Positions 16,443-25,709 of a stretch of DNA of 64,000 nt are shown in pieces. Made by a program: the position numbers and the translations under genes. Below the pieces are notes generated by a model that saw only the letters and a list, made by a program, of their open reading frames with translations, did no database searches and was not told the DNA's origin. Origin of the DNA: Betaproteobacteria bacterium HGW-Betaproteobacteria-9. Its GTDB lineage: Bacteria; Pseudomonadota; Gammaproteobacteria; Burkholderiales; Burkholderiaceae_C. Position 1 is the first letter of the stretch. Each line of letters begins with the position of its first letter. The stretch spans positions 62,001 through 126,000 of the forward strand of contig PHCC01000004.1 in NCBI GenBank assembly GCA_002842215.1, written 5' to 3'.

Positions 16443-19400
16443 ATGTTCATCCACCTCCGCCTGCACACCGAGTTCTCCGTTGTTGACGGCACCAACCGCA
16501 TCGACGACGTGGTGGCCGCCGCGGCCGCCGATGGCCAGCCCGCGCTGGCGATCACCGACCTGAGCAACCTGTTTGGCGCGGTCAAGTTCTACAAGGCCGC
16601 TCGCGGCGAGGGCGTGAAGCCCTTGCTGGGTGCCGAGGTGATGCTGCAGGGCTTCACCGAAGAAACCCCGAACGCCATGCCTGGCAGCCACCAGCCGGCC
16701 GCCCCGCGCGTGATCCTGCTGGTGCAGGACAAGCAGGGCTATCTGAACCTGAGCGAGCTGCTGGCGCGCGCCTGGACGCGCAGCGACGGCCGGGGCGGGG
16801 CGCTGGTCCAGCGCGAATGGCTGGAAGAACTCAACGGCGGTCTGCTGATGCTCTCGGGCGCGCAGGCCGGACCGGTCGGGCAGGCGCTGATCCAGGGCGA
16901 TGCGAACCGCGCTGCCGACGTGGCGCTGAAGCTCGCCGGCCTGTTCACCCACCGCTTCTACATCGAGCTGCAGCGCGCCGGCCGCGTGGACGACGAGCGC
17001 CATGTGACGGCCGCCGTGCAGCTGGCGGCGCGGCTGCATTTGCCGGTGGTGGCCACCCACCCGGTGCAGTTCCTGGAACCCGACGACTACGAGGCGCACG
17101 AAGCACGCGTCTGCATTTCCGATGGCGAGATCCTGGGCAACAACCGGCGCGTGCGCCGCTTCACGCGCGAGCAGTATTTCAAGAGTGCGGCGCAGATGGA
17201 AGCGCTGTTCGCCGACATCCCCAGCGCCGTGACCAACACGCTGGAGATCGCCAAACGCTGCAGCCTCACGCTGGTGCTGGGCAAGCCGCAACTGCCCAAC
17301 TTCCCGATCCCGCCGGTCAACGGCGTGGTGATGTCGGTGGAGGACTATTTCCGCCACGTCTCGTACGAAGGGCTGGAAGGGCGCTTGCGCCACCTGTTCC
17401 CGAACGAGGCCAAGCGCGAAGAGGTGCGCGCGCGCTACGTGGAGCGCCTGGAGTTCGAGCTCAACACCATCCTGAAGATGGGTTTCCCGGGCTACTTCCT
17501 CATCGTGTCGGACTTCATCAAGTGGGCCAAGGAAAACGGCTGCCCGGTGGGACCGGGCCGGGGCTCCGGTGCCGGCTCGCTGGTGGCCTACGCGCTGCTC
17601 ATCACCGACCTGGACCCGCTGCAGTACAACCTGCTGTTCGAGCGCTTCCTGAACCCGGAGCGGGTGTCCATGCCCGACTTCGACATCGACTTCTGCCAGT
17701 CCAACCGCGACCGCGTGATCGACTACGTGAAGGAGCGCTACGGCAAGGACGCCGTGAGCCAGATCGCCACCTTCGGCACCATGGCCGCGCGCGCGGCGAT
17801 CCGCGACGTGGGCCGCGTGCTCGACTTCTCCTACGGCTTTTGCGACGGCATCTCCAAGCTGATCCCCAACAAGCCGGGCATGTCGGTCACGCTGCAGTAC
17901 CCGCCGAATCCGAAGGTGGACGGCGACAAGAACAACTACGCGATCGAGATGGAGCCGGTGCTGGCCGAACGCATCCAGAAGGAAGACGACGTCAAGACGC
18001 TCATCGAGCTGGCTCAGAAGCTCGAAGGCATGACGCGCAACATCGGCATGCACGCTGGCGGCGTGTTGATCGCACCCGGCAAGCTGACCGACTTCTGCCC
18101 GCTCTACCAGCAGCCGGGCAGCGAATCGGCGGTGAGCCAGTTCGACAAGGACGACGTGGAGGCCATCGGCCTGGTGAAGTTCGACTTCTTGGGTTTGGCC
18201 ACGCTGACCATCCTGGAGATCGCGCGCGAGTTCATCATGAAGCGCCACCGGGGCCAAGAGAACTTCCGCTTCGAAGACATTCCGCTGGACGACCAGCGTG
18301 TGTATGCGCTGTTCTCGCGCGGTCAGACCGAGGCCGTGTTCCAGTTTGAAAGCCGCGGCATGCAGGGCATGCTGAAAGACGCCAAACCCAGCCGGCTCGA
18401 AGACCTGATCGCGCTCAACGCGCTGTACCGCCCGGGCCCCATGGACCTGATCCCCAGCTTCGTGGCGCGCAAGCACGGGCGCGAGGTGATCGAGTACCCG
18501 CACCCGCTGGTGGCCGAGATGCTGAGTGAGACCTACGGCATCATGGTCTACCAGGAGCAGGTGATGCAGACCGCGCAGATCCTGGGCGGCTACTCGCTCG
18601 GTGGTGCCGACATGTTGCGCCGTGCGATGGGCAAGAAGAAGGCCGAGGAGATGGCCGAACACCGCGCCATCTTCCGCGCCGGTGCGGCGAAGAACGACAT
18701 CTCCCAGGAAAAGGCCGACGAGGTTTTTGACCTGATGGAGAAGTTCGCGGGCTACGGCTTCAACAAGTCGCACGCCGCCGCCTACTCGCTGCTCGCGTAC
18801 CACACCGGCTGGCTCAAGGTGCATTACACCGCCGAGTTCTTCTGTGCCAACATGACGGTGGAAATGGACGACACCGACAAGCTCAAGGTGTTGTGGGAAG
18901 ACGCGAAGAAGATGGGCATCAGCTTCGAAGCGCCCGACGTGAACCGCGGGTTCCACCGCTTCGAGCCCATCACAGACAAATCCATCCGCTACGGCCTGGG
19001 CGCCATCAAGGGCACGGGCCAGCAGGCCATCGACGCCATTGTGGCGGCGCGCGAAGGTCGCGGCGAAGGCCCCAACGGTGCCGAGACCGGCCCGTTCAAG
19101 AGCCTGTTCGATTTCTGCCGCCGGGTGGACCGCCAGCGCCTGAACAAGCGCACGGTGGAAGCGCTGATCAAGGCCGGGGCCTTCGACTCGCTGCACCTGA
19201 ACCGCGCCGAGGTGCTGGCCTCGGTGGAGGTGGCGTTCGACTTCGCCGCTGCCAGCGTGGCCAACGCCAACCAGGGCGGCCTGTTCGACATGATGGGCGG
19301 GGACGACCACGGCTCCAGCACGCAGGAGCCCGACCTGGTGTCCACCACGCCCTGGGGTGTGAAAGAGCGCTTGACGCTGGAGAAGACTGCCCTCGGCTTC

Positions 19401-20009
19401 TATTTCTCGGGCCATCTGTTTGACGAGGTGCAGCGCGAGGTGCGCCGTTTTGCCCGCACCGAGCTGGGCGACGTGAAGGAGAGCCGCGATCCGGTGATCC
19501 TGGCCGGCATCGTGACCGACTTCCGGATCATCAACGGGCAACGCGGCAAGCTCGCGCTCTTCAAGCTCGACGACAAGACCGCGGTGCTGGAAATCAGCGC
19601 CGACGAGAACCTGATCAACCTGCACCGCAACCTGTTGAAAGACGATGAACTCATCGTCGTGCAGGCCGTGGCCCAGCCGGACCGTTTTTCGGGTGGCCTG
19701 AGGCTGAAGATCCAGCAGATCTGGGACCTGGCCGCGGCGCGCTGCCGTTTTGGCAAATACCTGCGGGTGGCGGTCAATGGCCATGCACCGGCGGTGGCCG
19801 AGCTGGTGAACACGTACCCGCCCAAGCGCGAAGCCACCGACCAGGGCGAACTGGTGCGCGGCCTGCCGGTGCGGCTGGCGCTGCAACGCGCCGGCGCCCG
19901 GTGTGAACTGCAGCTGGATGACCGCGCGCTGTTTTTCCCCACCGACGCGGCGCTGGCCAGCTGGATGGCGCAGGCCCACGAGCGGCGCGCCGAGATTGTG
20001 TTCGACTGA
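16443..20009 (+). CDS. dnaE: DNA polymerase III subunit alpha
   Basis: 1188 residues, close to the usual 1160-1180. The start is ATG 16443 (MFIHLRLHTEFS), where the PHP domain begins; 14 upstream in-frame codons are not conserved. Domains in order: PHP (1-280), polymerase core with the acidic cluster PDFDIDF (Asp412, Asp414, Asp416) and VKFDFLGL (about 581), the tandem HhH region around 800-900, and an OB-fold near 1000-1090 (VILAGIVTDFRI). It is the replicative polymerase of the holoenzyme and is the housekeeping DnaE1 type, not the DnaE2 of mutagenesis cassettes. Confidence 0.98.
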   Translation: MFIHLRLHTEFSVVDGTNRIDDVVAAAAADGQPALAITDLSNLFGAVKFYKAARGEGVKPLLGAEVMLQGFTEETPNAMPGSHQPAAPRVILLVQDKQGYLNLSELLARAWTRSDGRGGALVQREWLEELNGGLLMLSGAQAGPVGQALIQGDANRAADVALKLAGLFTHRFYIELQRAGRVDDERHVTAAVQLAARLHLPVVATHPVQFLEPDDYEAHEARVCISDGEILGNNRRVRRFTREQYFKSAAQMEALFADIPSAVTNTLEIAKRCSLTLVLGKPQLPNFPIPPVNGVVMSVEDYFRHVSYEGLEGRLRHLFPNEAKREEVRARYVERLEFELNTILKMGFPGYFLIVSDFIKWAKENGCPVGPGRGSGAGSLVAYALLITDLDPLQYNLLFERFLNPERVSMPDFDIDFCQSNRDRVIDYVKERYGKDAVSQIATFGTMAARAAIRDVGRVLDFSYGFCDGISKLIPNKPGMSVTLQYPPNPKVDGDKNNYAIEMEPVLAERIQKEDDVKTLIELAQKLEGMTRNIGMHAGGVLIAPGKLTDFCPLYQQPGSESAVSQFDKDDVEAIGLVKFDFLGLATLTILEIAREFIMKRHRGQENFRFEDIPLDDQRVYALFSRGQTEAVFQFESRGMQGMLKDAKPSRLEDLIALNALYRPGPMDLIPSFVARKHGREVIEYPHPLVAEMLSETYGIMVYQEQVMQTAQILGGYSLGGADMLRRAMGKKKAEEMAEHRAIFRAGAAKNDISQEKADEVFDLMEKFAGYGFNKSHAAAYSLLAYHTGWLKVHYTAEFFCANMTVEMDDTDKLKVLWEDAKKMGISFEAPDVNRGFHRFEPITDKSIRYGLGAIKGTGQQAIDAIVAAREGRGEGPNGAETGPFKSLFDFCRRVDRQRLNKRTVEALIKAGAFDSLHLNRAEVLASVEVAFDFAAASVANANQGGLFDMMGGDDHGSSTQEPDLVSTTPWGVKERLTLEKTALGFYFSGHLFDEVQREVRRFARTELGDVKESRDPVILAGIVTDFRIINGQRGKLALFKLDDKTAVLEISADENLINLHRNLLKDDELIVVQAVAQPDRFSGGLRLKIQQIWDLAAARCRFGKYLRVAVNGHAPAVAELVNTYPPKREATDQGELVRGLPVRLALQRAGARCELQLDDRALFFPTDAALASWMAQAHERRAEIVFD

Positions 20010-20015
20010 GGGGCT

Positions 20016-20032
20016 TGCACCGAGCAGGTGCA
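20016..20032 (+). terminator. weak hairpin after dnaE
   Basis: TGCACC (20016-20021), loop GAGCA, GGTGCA (20027-20032), seven bases after the dnaE stop. It is not followed by a T-run, so at most it is a weak or Rho-assisted terminator. The remaining 100 bases before the kinase gene show nothing else recognisable. Confidence 0.3.
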
Positions 20033-20132
20033 TTCTCTGGCGCATAAAAGCGACCCCGGCGCGACCTGTGTCACGTTATGGGGACTTGTGTGCCTCAATA
20101 CCGGTCCGCAGGTGTCGATAGTTCGGGCAACC

Positions 20133-22367
20133 ATGAAACTACAACACAAGGCTTGGGCGCTGGTGCTCGTCACCGTCGGGCTCTGCTCCCTGGCCGCCAT
20201 GTTCGGCGTGCGCTGGCTGGTCGGCGATTCGTTTTCCCAACTGGAGCGTGATCGCGCCGCGCGTGAAGGCGATCGGGCCAGCCGCCTGTTGAGCCAGCAA
20301 GTGCAGGGACTGAGTGCCACCGTGCGCGACTATGCCCAGTGGGTCGATGCCGTGTCCTTTGCCCAGGGGCGCAAACCCGACTTCGTGGACGACAACTTCG
20401 ACACCAGCAACATGGGCTACCTGCGCATTTCCGAGGTGCTGATTGTTGATGCCAAGGGCAACCCCCTGTCCAGCTTGGCCGTCGGGCCGTCAACCGAGCT
20501 CGCGCCGGTGTCGCCGGAACGCGTCCTGGCGCTGCGGGAGATGATGGCCCCGGTGCTCGCCGATCCGAGTGGGCGCACCATGCTGCAGACCTACCGCGTG
20601 CAGGACGGCCGTCTCGACCTGGTGACTGCATCGGCTATCCGTGATCCCGGCAAACCGGACGATGTCGCCCACGGCGCCATCCTGATGCTGCGCCATTTTG
20701 ACGAGGTCGAACTGCAGCGTTTCAGCGAGCTGCTGATGATGCCGGTGCGTCTGTCGTTCGGCGACCCCGGCCACGGGGGTGAACTGACGCACCTGGCGCC
20801 GGTGGACGATGAGCACGAGGATCTGCACGCGGTGCTGCAGGACCAGCAAGGCCGGCCCGTGGCCGAAATGGTGCTCAGCCTGGACCGCCAGCTGTTCCTG
20901 GCCGCGCAGTCCTTGAGCCTGACCGGCATGGCCCTGTCCGCCCTGGCGGGCCTGCTGGCCAGTCTGCTGCTGGTCCTGCTGCTCGATCGCCTGTTGCTGC
21001 GCCGCCTGCAGGGCCTGCACCATGACGTGCAGCGCATCACGGAACGCGGCCCCACGGCGACGGACCACCTGCAGGTGTCCGGAAAGGACGAACTGAGCGC
21101 GCTGGGGGAGGGCATCAACCGACTGCTGGAGCGGGTGCAGCTCGACGCCGAAGCACAGCGCGTCGCCCACGAAAACCAGGAAGCGCTGCAGATGCAGCTC
21201 ATGCAGAGCCAGAAAACCGAAGCGTTGGGCCGCCTCACCGGCGGCATCGCGCACGATTTCAACAACTCGCTGGCCGCCATCACCGGCTGGGTCCGCTTGG
21301 CTGTCGAAGACCTGCCGGACACCGAACACCCCAGCCACGAAGCCTTGCAGCAGACCCTGAAAGCGACGCGCTACGCCGATGGCCTGATGCGCCAGCTGCT
21401 GGCCTTTGGCCGCCAGACCCCGCCGAAGCTGCGGCGCCTGCACTGGACCAACCTGATCGAGGAAACCCGGCAGATGGTGGCTTCGGGCCTCACGCGCGAC
21501 TGCGAACTGGTGGTGGACTACCGGGTGGACGACGACGAGGTCGACGCCGACCCCACCCAACTGCAGCAGGTGCTGGTGAACCTGCTGATCAACGCCGCCG
21601 ACGCCATGCAGGGAAGGGGCCGCATCGAACTCACGCTGGATGCCCTGGACCTGCCGTTGCTCCCGGTGCATGCCGTGCGGCCTGGCGCGGCCGGTCTGGA
21701 GGCCGGTCACTACCTGGTGCTGTCCGTGCGCGACCATGGCACCGGCATTGCGCCAGAGCACCTGGACCGGGTGTTCGAACCCTTCTTCACCACCAAGCCC
21801 AAGGGGCGCGGCACCGGGCTGGGTTTGTCGGTGGCACAGGGCATCGTGGTGCGTCACCACGGCGGCATCGGGCTGCGCAACGAGCCCGACGGAGGCGCCG
21901 GTTTCTATCTTTACCTGCCCGCCAGCCGTCGCGATGCAGCGGTCGACCCGCTCACCGTGCCCGGCGGGGAGGCCGGTCTGGGGCGCCAGCTCCTGTTTGT
22001 GGACGACGACCAACTGGTGCGCCACGCCTGGAGCGCTCTGCTGGAGCGCAAGGGCTGGAACGTGACCCGCTCGCGCGACGGGGAAGAGGGCTGGGCGCAG
22101 TTCGTGCAGACCGGCAAGCGCTGGGATGTCGTGCTGACCGACCAGTCCATGCCCAGGCTCGACGGTGTGGGGCTGGCGCAGCGTATCCACGCAACCGCGT
22201 CACCCCCGCCCATTGTGCTGATGAGCGGGCATGTGAACGAGATCGCACCCGAACTGGTGAGTTCGCTGTTTGCCGCCGTGTTGCACAAGCCGGTGGATGC
22301 GGCCGAACTCCAGCGTGTGCTGCAGGACGTGCTCGCGGGCGTCGGAACCACGCCAATCGCTGACTGA
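20133..22367 (+). CDS. hybrid sensor histidine kinase with CHASE4 sensor and receiver domain
   Basis: 744 residues. TM1 is at about 5-30; the periplasmic part carries a CHASE4-like signature (DYAQWVDAVSFAQG, FVDDNFDTS, LIVDAKGNPL); TM2 is near 265-290, followed by a HAMP-like linker. The kinase core has the phospho-acceptor His374 in GGIAHDFNN (the HisKA subtype of hybrid kinases), then HATPase boxes NLLINAADAM and GRGTGLGLS. A C-terminal receiver has the acid pair VDDDQ, Asp670 in LTDQSMP and Lys in LHKPVD. No output regulator is adjacent, so it is an orphan. Start chosen at MKLQHKAW; upstream codons are not conserved. Confidence 0.9.
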   Translation: MKLQHKAWALVLVTVGLCSLAAMFGVRWLVGDSFSQLERDRAAREGDRASRLLSQQVQGLSATVRDYAQWVDAVSFAQGRKPDFVDDNFDTSNMGYLRISEVLIVDAKGNPLSSLAVGPSTELAPVSPERVLALREMMAPVLADPSGRTMLQTYRVQDGRLDLVTASAIRDPGKPDDVAHGAILMLRHFDEVELQRFSELLMMPVRLSFGDPGHGGELTHLAPVDDEHEDLHAVLQDQQGRPVAEMVLSLDRQLFLAAQSLSLTGMALSALAGLLASLLLVLLLDRLLLRRLQGLHHDVQRITERGPTATDHLQVSGKDELSALGEGINRLLERVQLDAEAQRVAHENQEALQMQLMQSQKTEALGRLTGGIAHDFNNSLAAITGWVRLAVEDLPDTEHPSHEALQQTLKATRYADGLMRQLLAFGRQTPPKLRRLHWTNLIEETRQMVASGLTRDCELVVDYRVDDDEVDADPTQLQQVLVNLLINAADAMQGRGRIELTLDALDLPLLPVHAVRPGAAGLEAGHYLVLSVRDHGTGIAPEHLDRVFEPFFTTKPKGRGTGLGLSVAQGIVVRHHGGIGLRNEPDGGAGFYLYLPASRRDAAVDPLTVPGGEAGLGRQLLFVDDDQLVRHAWSALLERKGWNVTRSRDGEEGWAQFVQTGKRWDVVLTDQSMPRLDGVGLAQRIHATASPPPIVLMSGHVNEIAPELVSSLFAAVLHKPVDAAELQRVLQDVLAGVGTTPIAD

Positions 22368-22430
22368 GCGGGTCTGCTTCGCCCGGTCCGGCAGGGTTTT
22401 GCGCGCGCCAGCAAGGTTTGCATGGCGGCT

Positions 22431-22495
22431 TTCCTGACCAATGGAAGAATGGCTTCCAGAGCCGCCTCACAAGGCGGTCAGATTGGTCAGGGAGG
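22431..22495 (+). ncRNA. candidate structured 5' leader: three-way junction covering the Shine-Dalgarno
   Basis: A perfect inverted repeat, CCTGACCAAT (22433-22442) with ATTGGTCAGG (22482-22491), encloses two further perfect hairpins: GGAAG/CTTCC (22443-22447, 22453-22457, loop AATGG) and CCGCCT/AGGCGG (22462-22467, 22472-22477, loop CACA). The outer stem can grow by a G-T and a T-A pair to 22431/22493, which takes in most of the GGAGG ribosome-binding site (22491-22495) seven bases before the ATG. It matches no riboswitch class I know. Confidence 0.5.
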
Positions 22496-22502
22496 AAACA
22501 TC

Positions 22503-23597
22503 ATGTCGCATCCATCGGGGCTGCCGCCGCGCGCTGTTCTGTTGTCTTTGTTTGGCGATTCACCGCTGGGCCTGCATCTGGGGCTCCGCACCAGCCATCT
22601 CTTCAACCTGGGCGCCGTGCAGCGGCTCCAGCCGGGGCAGACGCTGCCGAACCACGGCGGGCGCCCGGTGCACCTGGTGCTCGCCGGGCGGCTGGCCGGT
22701 GGCGGGGATTGGTGGGGGCCGGGCAACCACTTCGCCGCCCGGGGCCCGGCGCGGCAGGCGCTGGACCCCGACACCCTGGTCTGGAGTCTCGACGCCACCC
22801 AGACGATCTGGCGGTCGGCTGCGGCTGAGCACTTGCGCAGCGCCTGGGCCGAGGCCCTCTTGGCGGTCGATCGGTTCGAGCTCAGCGCTCGCTTTCCAGA
22901 TGAGTTGCCCGATCCGAAAGCCCTGTGCGATCACGGACACCCAACGATCCGCCAGCTGGCGCGCTCGCTGGAATGCACCACGCCAGCCGACACCGCCGAA
23001 GCCATCTTCCGTTTCGTTCAGTCCATGCCCTACCGGTTTGGCCTCTGGCAGGAGCTGGCGTCGGACACCCTGGCGCGGGGCAGTGGCCTGTGCACAACCA
23101 AGGCCAACCTGCAGGTGGCGCTGATGCGCGCGGCGGGCATCGAGGCGGGGTTTGTCGAGGCCCCGCTCGACATGGGCACCCTGGGCTCGCTGATGCCCGA
23201 TGGCTGGCGCGCGCAGATGCGCTCCCATGTGAAACACCACTTCGCAGCGGCCCGGCTCGGCGGGCGCTGGCACGCGGCCGATGCCTCGTTCTGCGACCCC
23301 AGCTGCTCGCTGTTCACGGAGGCTGCGCCGCACCTTGCCGCGGTGGTTCCGGTCCGGCTTCAGGAGGGGCGCCCCTTCCATCCGGTGGCCGTCATCAACG
23401 GCACCGATCCGTTCGAGATCCGCGTCCTGCCAGATTTGAGTACCGAGATGGGCAAAAAGAGCCGCTTCCTGCCCCGGCACTTTGAGGCCATGAACACCCG
23501 GCTGGACCGGGCCCGGTCCAGGCACCCGGTCAAGCTGCGGGCCGCCTCCACAAGCACTGTCGTCACATCACGACCTGGCGAAAGTGCTCCCGTTTGA
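22503..23597 (+). CDS. transglutaminase-like protein with cNMP-binding-like N-terminal domain
   Basis: 364 residues from ATG 22503, preceded by GGAGG at seven bases. Residues ~20-105 read like a cyclic-nucleotide-binding beta-roll (LGAVQRLQPGQTLP, LVLAGRLAGGGDWWGPGNHF) but without the full phosphate-binding cassette. The C-terminal part is a transglutaminase-like fold with Cys197 in GSGLCTTKANL, His246 and Asp260 in GRWHAADAS, a complete papain-like triad. No signal peptide is seen, so it is probably cytosolic. Function is unknown; peptidase or amidase activity is possible. It is convergent with tolA and alone on its strand. Confidence 0.75.
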   Translation: MSHPSGLPPRAVLLSLFGDSPLGLHLGLRTSHLFNLGAVQRLQPGQTLPNHGGRPVHLVLAGRLAGGGDWWGPGNHFAARGPARQALDPDTLVWSLDATQTIWRSAAAEHLRSAWAEALLAVDRFELSARFPDELPDPKALCDHGHPTIRQLARSLECTTPADTAEAIFRFVQSMPYRFGLWQELASDTLARGSGLCTTKANLQVALMRAAGIEAGFVEAPLDMGTLGSLMPDGWRAQMRSHVKHHFAAARLGGRWHAADASFCDPSCSLFTEAAPHLAAVVPVRLQEGRPFHPVAVINGTDPFEIRVLPDLSTEMGKKSRFLPRHFEAMNTRLDRARSRHPVKLRAASTSTVVTSRPGESAPV

Positions 23598-23627
23598 AAC
23601 AGCAGCGCGGAGCGCGAGCAGAGGCGC

Positions 23628-24536
23628 TCAGTCCAGCGGGCGCATCTCCACGATCATCGGCGATGGCACGGTGCCATCGGTGTCGCGGGGCAGGCTACCG
23701 GTGCGGTCGATGGCGCGCAGGGCGGCATCGTCCCAGGCGGGATTGCCACTGCTTTTCACCACGCGGCGCGAGGAGATGGTGCCATCGGCCAAGGTCCGAA
23801 CTTCAATCTCGGTCAACAGATTCCGGGGAAGCTCTTGCGAGATGCGGATGTTGGGGCGGATGCGCTCACGCACCCGGTTACCGTAGCCTGACGAAGGGCC
23901 GCTTGATCGGGCAGCAGAACCGCGAGCGTCCGGGCTTCCGCTGGCGCCGACCTGACCCATCATCCGGGCCATCTGATCGGCCCGCATCTTGGCTGCGAGC
24001 TGCTCTTCCCGGCGGTCGGCTGCCTTGCGTTCCTGTTCCTGCTTCTTCTTCTGCTCAGCCAGTTTCTTTTTCTGCTCCTCGGCCTTCTTTTCCTGGGCGA
24101 GCTTTTCGGCGGCTTTCTTCTTCGCCTCTTTTTCTTTTTCCAGCTCGGCCTTGCGCTTGGCTTCGGCCTTTTTCGCCAGTTCCTGCTTCTCGGCTTCGGC
24201 TTTCTTCTTGGCCTGTGCGGTGGCGATGTCGGCCTCTTTCACCGCTGGCGGGGGCGGCGGTGCGGGGCGCGGCTCGGGTTTGGGTTCGGGCCGTGGCTCG
24301 GGTTCCGGCGGTGGCGGCGGTGGTGGGGGCGGCTGCACGGCACGCGGTGCGGCTTCACGCGGCACGGCGGACCAGAGTTCGGCCTCGAACGAAACCAGCG
24401 GTTCGTCCTTCCAGTGCACGCCCCATGTGAGCGCGCCCATGAGCAGGGCATGCGCCACCAGCGCCAGGCCGACGGGCCCCAACCAGCGGCCCGGGCGAGG
24501 TGGCTTGAGGTCGTGGGTGTCGGCGGTGATCTGCAT
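23628..24536 (-). CDS. tolA: TolA, cell-envelope integrity protein with TonB-like C-terminus
   Basis: 302 residues from ATG 24536 (a TTG at 24551 overlapping the tolR stop is possible). Domains: short cytoplasmic tail, TM segment (VGLALVAHALLMGALTWGV), proline-rich linker (about 70-100), a long charged Ala/Lys/Glu-rich helix (about 105-210) predicted as coiled, and a TonB_C-like domain (about 225-300; RISQELPRNLLTEIEVRTL, SGNPAWDDAALRAI). It spans the periplasm and links the TolQR motor to Pal and TolB. It is the last gene of ybgC-tolQ-tolR-tolA; tolB and pal do not follow. Confidence 0.92.
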   Translation of the reverse strand: MQITADTHDLKPPRPGRWLGPVGLALVAHALLMGALTWGVHWKDEPLVSFEAELWSAVPREAAPRAVQPPPPPPPPPEPEPRPEPKPEPRPAPPPPPAVKEADIATAQAKKKAEAEKQELAKKAEAKRKAELEKEKEAKKKAAEKLAQEKKAEEQKKKLAEQKKKQEQERKAADRREEQLAAKMRADQMARMMGQVGASGSPDARGSAARSSGPSSGYGNRVRERIRPNIRISQELPRNLLTEIEVRTLADGTISSRRVVKSSGNPAWDDAALRAIDRTGSLPRDTDGTVPSPMIVEMRPLD

Positions 24537-24547
24537 GGCGGAATGGG

Positions 24548-24985
<438 letters not shown>

Positions 24986-24986
24986 G

Positions 24987-25679
24987 TCAGTGACCGGAGG
25001 CAGACTGGTTGCCCAGGTTGCGCTGCAGGATGTTGGAGAACTCTTCCATGAACGTTTCCATGCGGCTGGCCGCGCGGTCGATGTCGTGGGCGAAGCGGTT
25101 GTAGGCCACCACCGCGGGGATGGCGGCGAACAGGCCGATGGCGGTCGCGACCAGGGCTTCGGCGATGCCGGGCGCCACGCTGGCCAGCGTCACCTGGGCG
25201 AGAGCGGCCAGGCCGGTGAAGGCGTGCATGATGCCCCAGACGGTGCCAAACAGGCCGACATAGGGCGCCACGGAGCCGACCGTGCCGAGGAAGGAGAGAT
25301 TGGCTTCCATCACGTCGAGCTCGCGCTGGAAGCTCGCGCGCATGGCGCGGCGGGCGCCGTCGAGCAGGGTGCCGTTGTCGGTGATGTGGCGTTCGCGCAG
25401 TTTCTGGTATTCGCGCATGCCGCTGGCAAAGATGCGTTCCAGCGGGCCGCCGTGGCGCGCGCTCTGGGCGGCAGCGGCGTAGAGGTCGTTGAGGTTGGCT
25501 CCGGACCAGAACTCGCGCTCAAAATCTTCGTTGTGCGCGTTCACCCGTTTGAGCGCGAAGACTTTGCGAAAAATGGCGGCCCAGCTGACGATGGACACCA
25601 CCACCAGCAGCAACACCACGGCCTGGACCACCCAGCTCGCGTTGAGCAGCAGCTGGACGATGGAGAGTTCTTGGGTCAT
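24987..25679 (-). CDS. tolQ: TolQ, motor subunit of the Tol-Pal system (ExbB/MotA family)
   Basis: 230 residues with three TM helices (about 15-40, 135-160, 170-195). The family core is present: LGTVGSVAPYVGLFGTVWGI and VAPGIAEALVATAIGLFAAIPAVVAYN with the channel-lining Thr/Ser positions. It forms the pentameric channel around TolR. Gene order ybgC-tolQ-tolR-tolA distinguishes it from an exbB of a TonB system. There is a 30-base gap after ybgC. Confidence 0.95.
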   Translation of the reverse strand: MTQELSIVQLLLNASWVVQAVVLLLVVVSIVSWAAIFRKVFALKRVNAHNEDFEREFWSGANLNDLYAAAAQSARHGGPLERIFASGMREYQKLRERHITDNGTLLDGARRAMRASFQRELDVMEANLSFLGTVGSVAPYVGLFGTVWGIMHAFTGLAALAQVTLASVAPGIAEALVATAIGLFAAIPAVVAYNRFAHDIDRAASRMETFMEEFSNILQRNLGNQSASGH

Positions 25680-25709
25680 GTCGTTCGGAGTGGTTGGAAG
25701 GGGAAAGGT

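Noticed and set aside
15657-20045. 1462-codon open frame on the reverse strand
   Set aside because: It is the antisense of dnaE and the COG4648 gene; GC-rich codon bias on the forward strand keeps the frame open. The product is a His/Arg/Gln/Ala-rich sequence without domains.
20490-22190. 566-codon reverse frame opposite the histidine kinase
   Set aside because: Low-complexity antisense frame; the forward kinase has all catalytic motifs.
24000-24340. Tandem repeat array in tolA
   Set aside because: The Lys/Ala/Glu and Pro repeats are the normal TolA helix and linker, not a DNA repeat element or CRISPR.
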